A stretch of 64,000 bases of DNA, taken from the NCBI GenBank assembly GCA_965228415.1, contig OZ245814.1, positions 9,014,810 through 9,078,809 of the forward strand, written 5' to 3'. Shown here one piece after another: positions 35,638-47,000 of this stretch. The notes under the pieces were generated by a model that saw only the letters and a program-made list of their open reading frames with translations, ran no database searches and was not told where the DNA came from. Each line of letters begins with the position of its first letter. The first letter of the stretch is position 1. The translations under genes were made by a program, and so were the position numbers. This DNA is from Agaribacillus sp965228415. Its GTDB lineage: Bacteria > Bacteroidota > Bacteroidia > Cytophagales > Cyclobacteriaceae.

Positions 35638-36123
35638 ATGATTTATCTGTCTTTTTACATTAAGGGCTTACTTTTTATAATGGCCGTTTTAATACAGTAT
35701 ATTCTGTTTTTGGGGTTAAATGCAGACTATCCAAATGTAATATTCTGCAATAAGCATAATAAAACTTTGGCCGTCGATAGCAGCACCTTAATATTGGAAT
35801 CACCAAAAAATAATCTTACTGCTGCCAATTCTTGCGGGGAACGAATTCAATCATTGCAAAAGAAAGTAAAGATATATTCCATAACACTAGCATTCCTTTT
35901 TACTCTGACAATGGTAGGAGCAATATTTTCACTGATGCGAATGCGTAAGATGAAGAAAAAAGAAGACGCTTTGGTCCAACGACAAATGAATGATTATGAC
36001 GAATACGTTTTACAAAAGCTACTATTAACCACAAAATATGAAAGGATTAAGGAGACATTGAAACAAGATTTTGGATTAGATGATAATTATTTTTCAGAGG
36101 ATGATTTGGACACGGATTTTTAG
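35638..36123 (+). CDS. Two-helix membrane protein of unknown function
   Basis: The protein has 161 residues. Hydrophobic helices lie at about 8-26 (IKGLLFIMAVLIQYILFLGL) and 80-99 (ITLAFLFTLTMVGAIFSLM) with a roughly 50-residue loop containing two Cys. The C-terminal 60 residues are charged and helical with an acidic end. I do not recognise it. It is isolated and codirectional with nothing nearby; a clear intrinsic terminator follows at 36211-36249. Upstream (35540-35637) is AT-rich without an obvious promoter box. Confidence 0.6.
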   Translation: MIYLSFYIKGLLFIMAVLIQYILFLGLNADYPNVIFCNKHNKTLAVDSSTLILESPKNNLTAANSCGERIQSLQKKVKIYSITLAFLFTLTMVGAIFSLMRMRKMKKKEDALVQRQMNDYDEYVLQKLLLTTKYERIKETLKQDFGLDDNYFSEDDLDTDF

Positions 36124-36210
36124 TGTTTGCTAATCTTACGAATCGGGACCTTGATTTGAGACAGTATTCAGTTCTCCCGACTTCTGTTAGGAGGACGTTT
36201 GTTTGGATAT

Positions 36211-36249
36211 CCAGGCGTTACCTTTTAAGGTGTAACGCCTGGTTTTTTG
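36211..36249 (+). terminator. Intrinsic terminator
   Basis: CCAGGCGTTAC and GTAACGCCTGG form an 11-pair perfect stem around a CTTTTAAGGT loop that can itself pair further, followed by TTTTTTGTG. It terminates the 35638-36123 transcript. A weaker related sequence with AGGCGG/CCGCCT arms lies at 36357-36392. Confidence 0.8.
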
Positions 36250-36468
36250 TGTTAGGGAACATTCACAATTCAATTTTAAGAAGATACTAACGGACTTAGA
36301 CAATAGTCAAGTTTAGTTGATGATGATCAAGTATCCATTTTTTAGGTCTTATTCCGTAGGCGGGAGGGTACTTGTTTGAATCTTACCGCCTGAATTTGTT
36401 TGTGTTAATATGGCTATGCATAAAAAGAAATTAACCACCAGGTACAAGGATTAAAACAATAGTAAACG

Positions 36469-36564
36469 ATGAAAAAGACTCGTAAGACGTTTACCAAAAT
36501 GAAGCAAACCCATGTAGAAGAATTTATTAAAGAGGTGGAATTCCTGGTAGATGGCATATTATAA
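36469..36564 (+). CDS. Small open frame, 31 residues, first of an overlapping pair
   Basis: ATG 36469 opens a 31-codon frame, basic at the N-terminus (MKKTRKTFTKMKQ) and ending FIKEVEFLVDGIL. It overlaps the next small frame. The same arrangement of two overlapping small frames occurs at 58393-58639. It could be a small gene pair or decayed coding sequence. Confidence 0.25.
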   Translation: MKKTRKTFTKMKQTHVEEFIKEVEFLVDGIL

Positions 36565-36673
36565 AGGAACCAATTTCAAGGTACAGAATAGAGTAGGGGA
36601 CACCTCCGATGAAGCTATGGTGTCTAAGAGAAAAATAGATAAAAGAAATCCAATTGGGTATGACCAAAAGTAA
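36551..36673 (+). CDS. Small open frame, 40 residues, with KG-x-NF-x3-NRVG motif
   Basis: It reads MAYYKGTNFKVQNRVGDTSD and then a basic tail. YKGTNFKVQNRVGDT aligns with HKGANFRILNRVGES in the frame at 58475-58639, so coding relatedness is likely. No known family was recognised; one or both could be decayed. Confidence 0.3.
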   Translation: MAYYKGTNFKVQNRVGDTSDEAMVSKRKIDKRNPIGYDQK

Positions 36674-37190
36674 GCATTAAGAAATGATCCGGTTGATCAT
36701 TTCAGAGAGTTATTGGTGGGTAGGGCGAGCCCCTAAAAAGGGAGCTCTGAAATGCACAACTCATACCACATGACACGAAAGTAGAAATCTCTAATGCCAC
36801 CTAAACGAGAAGAACGAATACCAAACGAACAACGTTGATAACGAGTACCCAACCATCACCAACCAAGAAACCTGAAACGAAATAAAGACTGATACATCCT
36901 AAATAAAGTATAAAGTGACACTCTGGCCTGACAGAATAGCGGGCCATGCGGGAAAAAGCATTATTCTGTCTAGATTTTTGCATACTTTTCATCAATGGAA
37001 AAGTATGAGCCATCGGCTTGAGCGGCAAAGCGAACATAAATAAAATATGGTTATCTGTAAGTTATTCTGCCAGTAGCCGGGAGATTACCGCGTCACAATC
37101 ATCTTCCTGTCGTCAGATGAAAGTTCCTCGTAATGACGACTACTAATTAAGGCCTATGCTGTGAGGTGAGGCAAACAAAGCGTTGGTAAG
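36674..37190. other. Spacer without recognised gene
   Basis: It begins with a short relative (36668-36710) of the 160-bp repeat: TTAAGAAATGATCC followed by an ATGATC/GATCAT inverted repeat. The minus-strand frame at 36801-37037 lacks convincing features. Confidence 0.4.
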
Positions 37191-37450
37191 GCAAGTGTTT
37201 TACAGGCAAATTCCTAATCGCTGAGAACGACGTATTTGAAAATGAACTGAGCAATTATCTGAATATCGAAATTTTGGACTACACACTTTGCCTGGAAATC
37301 TCTTGGCTTTGGGTAGGTAGCTTCCGCCAGAGCGGAAAAGTGCGGTGGGAAACTTTATTAATAGCTGGTCAGAGCACGGCACAGCATCGGGCGGTGTGGT
37401 GGCATCAGCGGCTATTTATACATAACAACAAATTATATAACAGTTCTGGC
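37190..37450. repeat. Structured spacer repeat, copy 4
   Basis: It contains an opening segment (GCAAGTGTTTTACAGGCAAA, 37193 on) also found near 59909, a TTCCGC-CAGA-GCGGAA hairpin (37322-37337), GGGAAACTTTATTAATAGC, and AGCGGCTATTTATACATAAC near 37405-37425, the last shared with 60034-60060. Further on, CTGCTGGTTAACATTATATA (37500 on) matches a segment near 12730. The long open frame here does not look like a gene. Confidence 0.6.
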
Positions 37451-38052
37451 CTTAAACGAAAAAGAGATAAAATAAGAACGGCTCACGTGATAGTCCAACT
37501 CTGCTGGTTAACATTATATAATCATCTAGCACGTTATTAACCAGCCCCAGCCCTACAAGCCTTGTAGACGTTATTTTAAAATGTGGAATTTACGTTTTAG
37601 TAATTCTATTATAAAACCTTTCCTGCGTCTTTGATATGATGATTCTCCAGTAAAATACTTCATTTTCCCAGGTTCATTAAAAATGTGGAATATCTCTAAT
37701 TTCACCTCCTTAATTCATTTAAAATGTGGTAAGTGGTTTTTGATATTTGGATTGATTGAGCGGATAGGCTCTTCAAAAAGTGGGGCTTGGGTAATTAAAT
37801 ATGTAAGTCCTAAATAGTAGGTTGGTTAATAGGGTTGGTTATAAATTTGTAGTAAAACCCTAAAAATAGGGTTATAGGACACAAAATTTACATAAAGTTG
37901 GTTAAATAAACGGCTGACATTGCGTTGTACGCCCTCCATCCAGGTCGCAACCCGAATGAAATACGCTACTCTCAGGCCATTGAGGCTACTTATTTATAAC
38001 CAAATTAACTAACTGCGAATTTTGCAGAACTTTTGTACAGAGCCATTTATGG
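37451..38052. other. AT-rich spacer with short repeats
   Basis: It holds three TTTAAAATGTGG or TTAAAAATGTGG segments (about 37573, 37678 and 37729) of the family found near 23912 and 12880. A run of GGTTGGTTA and GGGTTAT units lies around 37820-37905. No gene was found. Confidence 0.4.
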
Positions 38053-38243
38053 AATAAAAGTACTTTTTTTCTTCCGTGATGAAGAACGAATATAATAAAA
38101 CAAATTATTCATTGGACGTTTCTCGCATAGATTTAAACATTTTTCGCACAGTCCATTCGTCTCCTCCCTTGTTACTTTTGTATTAGTAGAATTGATATAG
38201 GTCTAGTGCTCTTTTTAATCATTCTTTGTTTGGATTTGAATAA
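38053..38243 (+). promoter_or_regulatory. Promoter-bearing long repeat, copy 3 (inverted), upstream of the RHS region
   Basis: TTTCTCGCA (38119-38127) and TTTTTCGCA (38140-38148) are 21 bp apart, followed by TACTTTTG (38173-38180), a TAnnTTTG box. The leader to the TTG at 38270 is about 85 bases. The sequence is the reverse complement of 33770-33968 with few differences. It should drive the 38270-40937 genes and perhaps the RHS gene beyond. Confidence 0.65.
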
Positions 38244-38269
38244 TAACACTTTCTCAATTAAACAACCGA

Positions 38270-39673
38270 TTGAAAACCTTGAAATTTATCCAACCAAATA
38301 ACCCCATCATAAAATACCTGGCTACTATGGTTTATGCATCCTGGCTAGCTGGCCAAATGACAGCTACCGCCCAACAATCAGCAGGGCCTGTCACTCAAAG
38401 ACCTGTAGCAATAGATACATTGCTAAAGAAAACCATACCGGGCCTTTTATACCTTCCTGGGGTATGGCAACCAACCGACAGCTTAAAACCCTTACACCTG
38501 CCTAGTGATATACTTTCCGGGTATTCAGACAGCCTGCATCATAAAACCACCCCCGTCCTGGACACCTTGCAAGAAAAGTTAAATGGCCTGACGCTGCCAG
38601 AGACCAGGAAAAAGACGATCCTCCCCATGCCTGGTCCTTTAAACGCAGACCTAGACTTACCTTCTGAGCTATCAGAGCAGCTTGTAGAAACCGGAAAAAC
38701 CAAAAAGCCGGTCCTGGAAAAAAACCATGTATTGGAAGTACCCCTGTTACCCACTAGAAAACCTGCAGGCTTCAAAAAAGGGATAAAGGTCACTGATGGA
38801 TTGCGCAAGGTCTGGGAAAAACGCCCCCTCCGGGAACCGAAAAAGTTAAAAATACCTGCTAAAACAGGTAGCTACTCAGATCAGGTGACCGGCATCCTGG
38901 AAAAAGAAGCCGAGGGCCTCAAAGAAATAAAAGCATTCAAAAGCAAGCAGGCACCTTTTAGATCTCAGCTCAGTGAAATAGCAAAGCTTAAAGAGGAGAA
39001 GTATGCCCGCCATAAACTCATCTCAGCAGCCAGCCAGCAGGCCAGTGGCCATTTTGCCAACCAACAGAAAAAACTACAGGCGGCCTACGATAAACTAGCA
39101 AAACTCAAGAAGAAATACAGCGGCATGGAGGGCCTGAAGGAAGGTAAAAAACAAAAAGCAAGCTCATTGAAAGGAAAGCCGTTCTCACAGCGGCTGGTAA
39201 CAGGGGGTTACATACAGGTCCACAGGGTCGGTCCTTCGGGGTTGGACCTGTCCCCGCTGCTGGCCTACAGGATCAATAAGAATTTTCGTGCAGGCATCGG
39301 AGGTACTTACCGCATAGCCATCGATGCGGACAAAAGATATCTTTTCAGCAAGATAGGAGGGCATTACCGGTACAGGGTGTTTGGTGAGCATGATGTTTAT
39401 AAAAGTTTCTTTGGCCACCTGGGATTTGAGAAGACGACCAAAGCTTTGGCAGACAGGCAGGCTGACGGGCAGTCGGGTACCTGGTTAAACGGTGGTATGG
39501 TGGGTATTGGCAGGCGTACCAGGTTTCTGAAAGGTATTCAGGGCACCGTGATGGTGGTTTATAATTTTTTATATGACGTGCAAGGCCCTTACAAGCAGCC
39601 CTGGCATATCCGCTTTGGGTTGGAGGTAAGCGGGCCGTGGAAAGTACCTTTTTTAAAAGTTAAAAAGCCTTAG
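38270..39673 (+). CDS. Exported protein preceding an RHS locus, unknown function
   Basis: The start is TTG at 38270 (MKTLKFIQPNN); a signal-like segment follows (LATMVYASWLAGQMTATAQ). The product is 467 residues. Residues about 40-190 are Pro- and Leu-rich, about 200-300 are Lys/Glu-rich and predicted coiled coil (LQAAYDKLAKLKKKYSGMEG), and the last 150 look like a small beta barrel (GGYIQVHRVGPSGLDLSPLL, FRAGIGGTYRIAIDA). I do not know the family by name. The gene is 10 bp from the next gene and sits with two RHS-related genes, so it may be an accessory envelope protein for RHS export. Confidence 0.7.
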   Translation: MKTLKFIQPNNPIIKYLATMVYASWLAGQMTATAQQSAGPVTQRPVAIDTLLKKTIPGLLYLPGVWQPTDSLKPLHLPSDILSGYSDSLHHKTTPVLDTLQEKLNGLTLPETRKKTILPMPGPLNADLDLPSELSEQLVETGKTKKPVLEKNHVLEVPLLPTRKPAGFKKGIKVTDGLRKVWEKRPLREPKKLKIPAKTGSYSDQVTGILEKEAEGLKEIKAFKSKQAPFRSQLSEIAKLKEEKYARHKLISAASQQASGHFANQQKKLQAAYDKLAKLKKKYSGMEGLKEGKKQKASSLKGKPFSQRLVTGGYIQVHRVGPSGLDLSPLLAYRINKNFRAGIGGTYRIAIDADKRYLFSKIGGHYRYRVFGEHDVYKSFFGHLGFEKTTKALADRQADGQSGTWLNGGMVGIGRRTRFLKGIQGTVMVVYNFLYDVQGPYKQPWHIRFGLEVSGPWKVPFLKVKKP

Positions 39674-39683
39674 ACCAAGACTT

Positions 39684-40937
39684 ATGACCATGAATGTATC
39701 ATCTCATTTAAATAATATGAGCTATCGGGAAAGAAAACAAATAGGCATGCTGCTTTTATGCGCAGTCCTTATGTGCTTGCCTTTTTTCAAAGCAGGGGCC
39801 CAGTGCAATGCCAGTGACCTGTATGTCAGCAGTTCAGGGGGCTGTGACAATAACAAAACACTGAGTGTGTTTGACATCAGCGCGTCTGCGTCCTCCTTTA
39901 GATGGTACAGACGTTCTGCTACAGGCTCCTGGCAATATCTGGGTGAGAGTCCTTCAAATAATGGTGAAGGTTCCTACCAGGTGTATGTCACCTCTAGCAC
40001 TACTTTTGGGGTAAGTTACTATGATGACAACAACAGGTGCGAGTCAGACAAGGCAGCAATCACCGTGGGCCCTTCTCCCCGTCCCAGCGTAAGTGCATCA
40101 GGCTATTCCTGCACTGATGGTTCCGCCCACATCCAGGCTGCCAGCTCACCTGAGGTCTCCTACTACTACCTGTATAAACGTGTAAACAATAACTACGATT
40201 ATATAGCCAGCAACAATACCGGCAACTTTACGGTCAATGATTTTTACCAGTCACAGGGAAATTCATCCCCCCAGGCTTCGGATTATTATGTGCGTGGGGT
40301 ACGCTCAGGCTGTTACAGTAACTATTCCAATGTATACTTGCACGTATTTCGACCCGATATGCCAGATACATCTGGGAATCTTAATATCTGTTCAGGGGTA
40401 GTAAACGAAATTCCGGATCTAACGCTGAGCAGTGGTTTTGGTATAGAGATCATTGATCTGTCTGGCGTCTTTAATAACAAGGATGAGAAGGTACTCACCT
40501 TGACCACTACTTCAAGCAATAAGGGGATTGTTACGGTAAGCATTTCGGACAATAAACTAACCCTGACTGAAGTAGGGCCGGGCATTACTGAGATCACCGT
40601 GACAGCAAGTGATCGCTCCGGTGGTATGGCAAGTGATGTATTCAAGGTAGAGGTGGTAGCCCTAGTGGTGGGGATTGATGACAGGGAGAGTACTGCAGTA
40701 AGGCTCTTCCCCAACCCCTCGGATGGCCTGATGGTTATGCACTCCTCTCTATTTTCAAAAGGTAAGGTAGATATTCAGTTATTTGATATGGCTAACCGCA
40801 GGATTATCCCCTCATTCCGTCGAATTGATGAAAGTAGCTACGAGCTTGATCTTGCTGATAATGCTTTTGGCCTGTATTTCATACAGATCAAAATAGGGGA
40901 TGGGCCGGTTATAAAAAAGAGGCTCATCATAAAGTAG
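39684..40937 (+). CDS. T9SS-exported Ig-like protein sharing its N-terminus with the RHS protein
   Basis: The protein has 417 residues; the start may be ATG 39684 or the ATG at residue 12. After the signal peptide (LMCLPFFKAGAQ) the first roughly 210 residues are nearly identical to the start of the 2,500-residue RHS protein (CNASDLYVSSSGGCDNNKTL, SASGYSCTDGSAHIQA). It then diverges into a cadherin-like or Ig-like stretch (SGFGIEIIDLSGVFNNKDEK) and ends in a type IX sorting domain (VRLFPNPSDGLMVMHSSLFS to LIIK). It is best seen as a duplicated RHS head with a secretion tail instead of an RHS/toxin body. The gene is in line with the downstream RHS gene, 98 bp away. Confidence 0.8.
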   Translation: MTMNVSSHLNNMSYRERKQIGMLLLCAVLMCLPFFKAGAQCNASDLYVSSSGGCDNNKTLSVFDISASASSFRWYRRSATGSWQYLGESPSNNGEGSYQVYVTSSTTFGVSYYDDNNRCESDKAAITVGPSPRPSVSASGYSCTDGSAHIQAASSPEVSYYYLYKRVNNNYDYIASNNTGNFTVNDFYQSQGNSSPQASDYYVRGVRSGCYSNYSNVYLHVFRPDMPDTSGNLNICSGVVNEIPDLTLSSGFGIEIIDLSGVFNNKDEKVLTLTTTSSNKGIVTVSISDNKLTLTEVGPGITEITVTASDRSGGMASDVFKVEVVALVVGIDDRESTAVRLFPNPSDGLMVMHSSLFSKGKVDIQLFDMANRRIIPSFRRIDESSYELDLADNAFGLYFIQIKIGDGPVIKKRLIIK

Positions 40938-41035
40938 TTAGTTGTGGGTTTTTAGTCACCTTACTCATAAAAGACCCCGCAATGCGTGGACAAAGTACAT
41001 AAAAATGAATATTTCATGTTTTAACTTAAATCAAG

Positions 41036-44000
41036 ATGAATTACCCTGCAAAAAAACAGGTACGGGTTCTACTGTTAGCAACATCCCTTATATGCTTGCC
41101 TTTTTTCAAAGCAGGGGCCCAGTGCAATGCCAGTGATCTGTATGTCAGCAGTTCAGGGGGCTGTGGCAATAACAAAACACTGAGTGTGTTTGACATCAGT
41201 GTGTCTGCGTCCTCCTTTAGATGGTACAGACGTTCTGCTACAGGCTCCTGGCAATATCTGGGTGAGAGTCCTTCAAATAATGGTTCAGGTTCCTACCAGG
41301 TGTATGTCACCTCTAGCACTACTTTTGGGGTAAGTTACTATGATAACAATAACTGGTGCGAGTCAGACAAGGTATCAATCACCGTGGGCCCTTCTCCCCG
41401 TCCCGGGGTAAGCGCATCAGGCTATTCCTGCACTGATGGTGCCGCCCACATCCAGGCTTCCAGTTCATCGAACATTTCAACCTACTACCTGTATAAACGT
41501 GTAAACAATAACTACAATTATATAGCCAGCAACAGTACCGGCAGCTTTACGGTCAATGATTTTTACCAGTCACAGGGAAATTCATACCCCCAGGCTTCGG
41601 ATTATTATGTGCGTGGGGTACGCTCAGGCTGTTACAGTAACTATTCCAATGTGTCCCTGCAAGTAGCACGGCTTACTGCACCCAGTGTGTCTGGCAACCG
41701 TAACATCTGTTCCGGGGGCAGCACTACCCTGACAGCCAGCGGGGGCAATAGTTATCGCTGGTACAGGGGTAATCAGCTCATAGCAGGGGCCACCGGGGCC
41801 AGCTATAATACCGGGGCCCTGACAGCTACCACCAACTTTTATGTATCGCAGGTTCAGCAGGTCTATACGGCAAGCAATACTGTGTGCGAAAGTCCCAAGA
41901 GGCTTGCCAGGGTCACTGTTCAAACCCCTACGCCCCCCACCCCCTATAACAAGACCGTATGCGGAACTTCCAATGTGGTACTTTCTGCCAGTACTGGCTT
42001 TGCTGAATATAAGTGGTATAACCAGGCGAACACCTTACTGGACACCACTCCGGGCAATTCCTTTTCAGTGAGTACTGAGGGCCTCACTTCTTATAAAGTA
42101 AAGGTGAAAAACAGTCATGGTTGCTGGAGCGGATACTCTGCCAGTGCCACGGTCACAGTGACGCACCCCCAGGCCCCTTATGTGCACCAGACAGCACCCT
42201 GTGGGCCCGGTATTGTGACCATGACTGCCACCTATCACGGTGAAAGAAACGGCGAATACTACATCAACTGGTACACTACCTTTGCAGGGGGCACTCCGGC
42301 ACATTCGGTGCTGGTCAACCAGTTTAATAATGAAGCCACTTACACGGTGAACCTGAGTGGGGACAGAGATTACTGGGTGGCCGTCCACGACCCCAATGTC
42401 AGCAGCAGTTGCTATACGCCAAAGAGACAGTTTACAGCTAGGGTAGGCAGCAGGCCTACAGTATCCGCATCCGGGTATTCCTGTACGGAAGGCACGGCCT
42501 TCGTTCAGGCTACCAGTCCATCTGACATTTCAACCTACTACCTGTATAAACGTGTAAACAATAACTACGATTATCTAGCCTATAACAGCACAGGCAGCTT
42601 TACGGTGAATGATTTTTACCAGTCCGAGGGAAATTTATCACACCAGGCCTCGGATTACTATGTGCGTGGCAGGTCTTCTTCGGGCTGTTACAGTAACTAT
42701 TCCAATGTGTACCTGCAAGTAGTACGGCATACTGCACCCAGCGTATCGGGCAACCGTGATATCTGTCAGGGGGGCAGCACTACGCTAACAGCCAGTGGGG
42801 GTAGCGAAGGCAACTATCGCTGGTACAGGGGTAATCAGCTCATAGCAGGGGCCACTGGAGCCCAATACACCACCGGGGCCCTGACAGCCACCACCGACTT
42901 TTATGTATCGCAGGTTCAGCAAGTCTATACGGCCAGTGCTATGTGCGAAAGTCCCAAGAGGCTTGCCAGGGTCACCATCCAAACCCCTACAGCACCCACC
43001 CTTGTTAACAGGACCGCATGTGGGTCTTCTGTGGTACTTTCTGCCAGTGCTGGCTTTGCTGAATATAAGTGGTATAACCAGGCGAACACCTTACTGGACA
43101 CCACTCCGGGCAATTCCTTTTCAGTGAGTGCTGAAAACCTTACCGCTTACAGCGTAAAGGTAAAAAACGATTATGGCTGCTGGAGCGAGGCCTCTGCCAG
43201 TGCCACAGTGACAAGGAAGCTGGTACAACCACCCATCGTCTCACAAGGAGTGTCCTGCGGGCCGGGCACTGCCGTCCCCATTGAGGTAGCTTATCCGTAC
43301 TCCACTGATGGGGATTATTACGTTGAGTGGTACACCACCGCTACAGGCAGCACCCCGGTACCGGTACATTCGGTGCAAGTCAGTCAACATGAATATGTAG
43401 CCACCTATTCCCCGGTTTTAAACCAAGACACCGATTACTGGGTGGCCGTCTATGATCCGAACATCAACAGCAGTTGCCGCACTGACATGGTCTCATTTAC
43501 AGCCAGGGTAGGCAGCAGGCCTACAGTATCCGCTGAAGGGTATTCCTGCACGGAAGGTTCCGCCCACATCCAGGCTTCCAGTTCATCTGATATCACTACC
43601 TACTACCTGTATAAACTGGAAAATGGCAGCTACAACCAGGTAGCCAGTAACAGCACGGGCAGTTTTACAGTCAATGATTTTTACCAGTCCCAGGGAAATG
43701 CATCGCCCCAGGCCTCGGACTATTATGTGCGTGGCAGGACTTCTTCGGGATGTTACAGCAGCAACTATTCCAATGTGTACTTGCACGTATTGCGGCTTAC
43801 TGCAGCACCGGGTGTATCGGGTGGGCTTACGGTCTGTTCCGGGGGCAGCACTACCCTGACAGCCAGCGGGGGCAATAGTTATCGCTGGTACAGGGGCAAT
43901 GAGTTGATTGAAGGAGTAACCGGCCCGGTATTCAATACAGGGGCCCTGACAGAAGGTGCCAGCTTTTATGTATCGCAAGTCCAGCAGGTCTATACGGCCA

Positions 44001-47000
44001 ATAATAACTTTTGTGAAAGCCCTAAACGAAAGGCAGCTATCAACGTCTTAGGTTTACCGCAGTCGATCCCTGAAGTGCAGGAACTTGTAAGCCGTTGTGA
44101 TACTGGCGCTGTCACCTTAGAAGCCCGGGGAAGTTTTCTCCGTTATCAATGGTACGACCCAGAGGGTAATGCTATGGACGATGATACTTTAGCACGGGTA
44201 GAGGTACAGTTAAATCAACCGGACACGCTGGTCAGGTACAGGGTGACGGGATTTTCCGTGGGGGGCTGTGAAAGTGGGTATGCAACGATCACAGCTACCG
44301 CGCTTTCCAACTGTGAGAATTACGTGCATGAGCAGCTTGTCCGAGTGGCGGGCATTACAGAAGCATCTCAAATAGCCAATCTGTCTATAGGACAAAAGAG
44401 TGATACCTGGAATTATTTTGACGGTTTGGGAAGGCCCCTGCAAACAGTAAGACAGCAGGCTTCTCCGCTGGGGTATGACATCGTGCAGCCCATGGTTTAT
44501 GATAACCTGGGCCGGCAAAAAACAGCATACCTGCCCTACGCGGACAGTACCGCTAACCCAGGGTATTTGAGAACTGATGCCCTGACACAGCAGGCCAATT
44601 TTTACCTAAACGCTGCAAAGGTAGCCCATGATACCCACCCTTGGGAGGAAAAGGAGTTTGAACCCTCTCCTTTAAACAGGGTCAGCAAACAGGGCGCTGC
44701 GGGCGCTTACTGGCAGCTTTCCACTAATCATGTCACCGAATACCAATACAAAGTCAACCAGGTATCGGAAAATGTATTAAACTGGAAGTATGATCATGCC
44801 GGTGACAGTATTAGCGGGGATACCACCTATGCAGCAGGGCAGTTAACAGTGAAGGTGGTTATAGATCAGCAGGGACATAAGGTGAGGGAATATATAGATA
44901 AGCAGGGCCTGGTAGTGTTAAAAAAAGTGCAGGAAGCTGCCAGCCCCGGAGTTGATCACACCGGGTGGTTATGCACTTATTATGTATATGATGATTTTGA
45001 CAGGCTACGGGCGGTCATTCCCCCGCAAGCGGTGCGTGAAATGGACAACGCCAATAATTACAGCCTGGTGAATGATTTGACTTTTGCTAAAAAATGGTTG
45101 TTTGGCTATCAGTATGATGCCCGCGGACGGATGGTCGAAAAACAAGTACCGGGTGCAGACCCGGTGTATATGGTGTATGACCGTTGGGACCGGCTGGTAT
45201 TGACCCAGGACGGTAACCAGAGGAACGAAAATGAATGGACTTTTACCAAGTATGATAATTTGAATCGTCCGGTGATTACGGGGATATATACAGATAACAG
45301 GGTACAGGACGTGATCAGGACTGATGTCTTGAACCATGAGGTACGGTTTGAAGTAGATACCAGCGATGCTACCGGGTATACAATTAACCGCACCTATCCG
45401 GGCCTCAACCAGGGGGATACCAGCAAGCTGCTGACTATTACCTATTACGATGACTATGGTTTCAGGGACCATGGGAACTGGGACGCTGAGGGAAACAGCT
45501 TCACGTTTACTGCTGAGTTGGGGTATACCAATTCATTGAACAATCTATCATACCAGGATATGGTCAGGGGCCAGATAACGGGCAGTAAGATAAGAATATT
45601 GGGAAAAGATACCTGGCTTAATACAGTGATCTATTATGATGACCGCTATCGGGAGATCCAGCACATTACAGAAACCCACCGCGGTGGGTACAGCAGGCTT
45701 ACCAGTGAATACGACTTTATAGGGCAGCTATTAAGGAGCAGACAGACCTTTAAACGGGACAGCAGCAGTAATACTTCTGTGGTAACAATCAACCAAAGCT
45801 TTACCTACGACCATGATGGAAGGCTGCTTGCCACTTATCACCGTATCAATGATCAGGACTCGGTGTTGTTGGTGGGGCATGATTACAACGAATTAGGTCA
45901 GCAAGTAGAGAAAAACCTGCATGCCACTGATATGCAAAGTCCCAACTACTTTCAGTCCGTAGATTACCGCTACAATATCCGTGGCTGGCTGACCCATATC
46001 AATGACAGCGCTCTGGATGGGACAGGCATCGATGTTGGTGATCAGAATAGGGACTATTTCGGCCAGCAACTGTTTTATAACAGACAGGTTCCGGGCCTTC
46101 CTTATCCTGCTTCCCCACCGGGGACCGGGTTGAATTTTACCTCGCAGACCTATCACAACGGGAACATTTCAGCGGTTTGCTGGAAAAGGTTTGGAGAGGA
46201 GAAACAAGCCTATGCCTATAAGTACGATCCTGTAAACCGCCTGAAAAGTGCAAGCTATGCACACGGCGGTGATGGCAATTGGAATACGACCAGCCGGCGT
46301 TTCAATGTGGGAGGCATTACCTACGATGGTAACGGCAATATCAAGACCTTGAAAAGGCATGCCGGCAGCCCGGACGCCGCTACCTATGTAATGGATAATC
46401 TAACCTATACCTACCAGGATAACAACCGCTCCAACCGGTTGCAGGCAGTGTCAGATAGCGCTGTCAACAAGGAAGGCTTTGATGATGGGTCTACAGGTGC
46501 AGTAGATTATGATTACGACCTAAATGGTAACCTGGCAGGTGATGCTAACAAGAACATTGATACCATTGAGTATAACCTGCTTAATTTGCCTCAAAGGATT
46601 CTTTTTACCAACAGTAACGAGATTTTGTACACCTATGATGCGGCGGGCGTTAAGTTAAGAAAAGAGGTGAGGGAAACAGTAAATAATGTGATTGTAAAAA
46701 CTATTACCGATTACATGAATGGTGTGCAATATACGATTAATAACTACGGGGCTGCCGGGGAGACTACCAGCCTTGATTTTGTGATGACTTCCGAAGGCCG
46801 GGCAACAACGGATGATGGGTTGGCATCGACTACTGGTTATAATTATGAGTACAACCTAACCGATCATCTGGGCAATGTACGAGCCACCTTTACGACCAAA
46901 GAGGAGACACCTGAAGCGTACAAAGCGACCTTTGAAACCAGCCTTCAGGGCTCGGAAGCATTGGATTTTCAGAATTATGGAGATGCTGTCATTAACAATG

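Noticed and set aside
37274..37540. 88-codon plus-strand frame
   Set aside because: It covers the structured spacer repeat; the same sequence at 59908-60075 is not open in the same frame, so the frame is probably incidental.
41624..43978. Minus-strand frames of up to 131 codons inside the RHS gene
   Set aside because: They follow the biased codons of the Ig-like repeats on the plus strand and have no independent signals.
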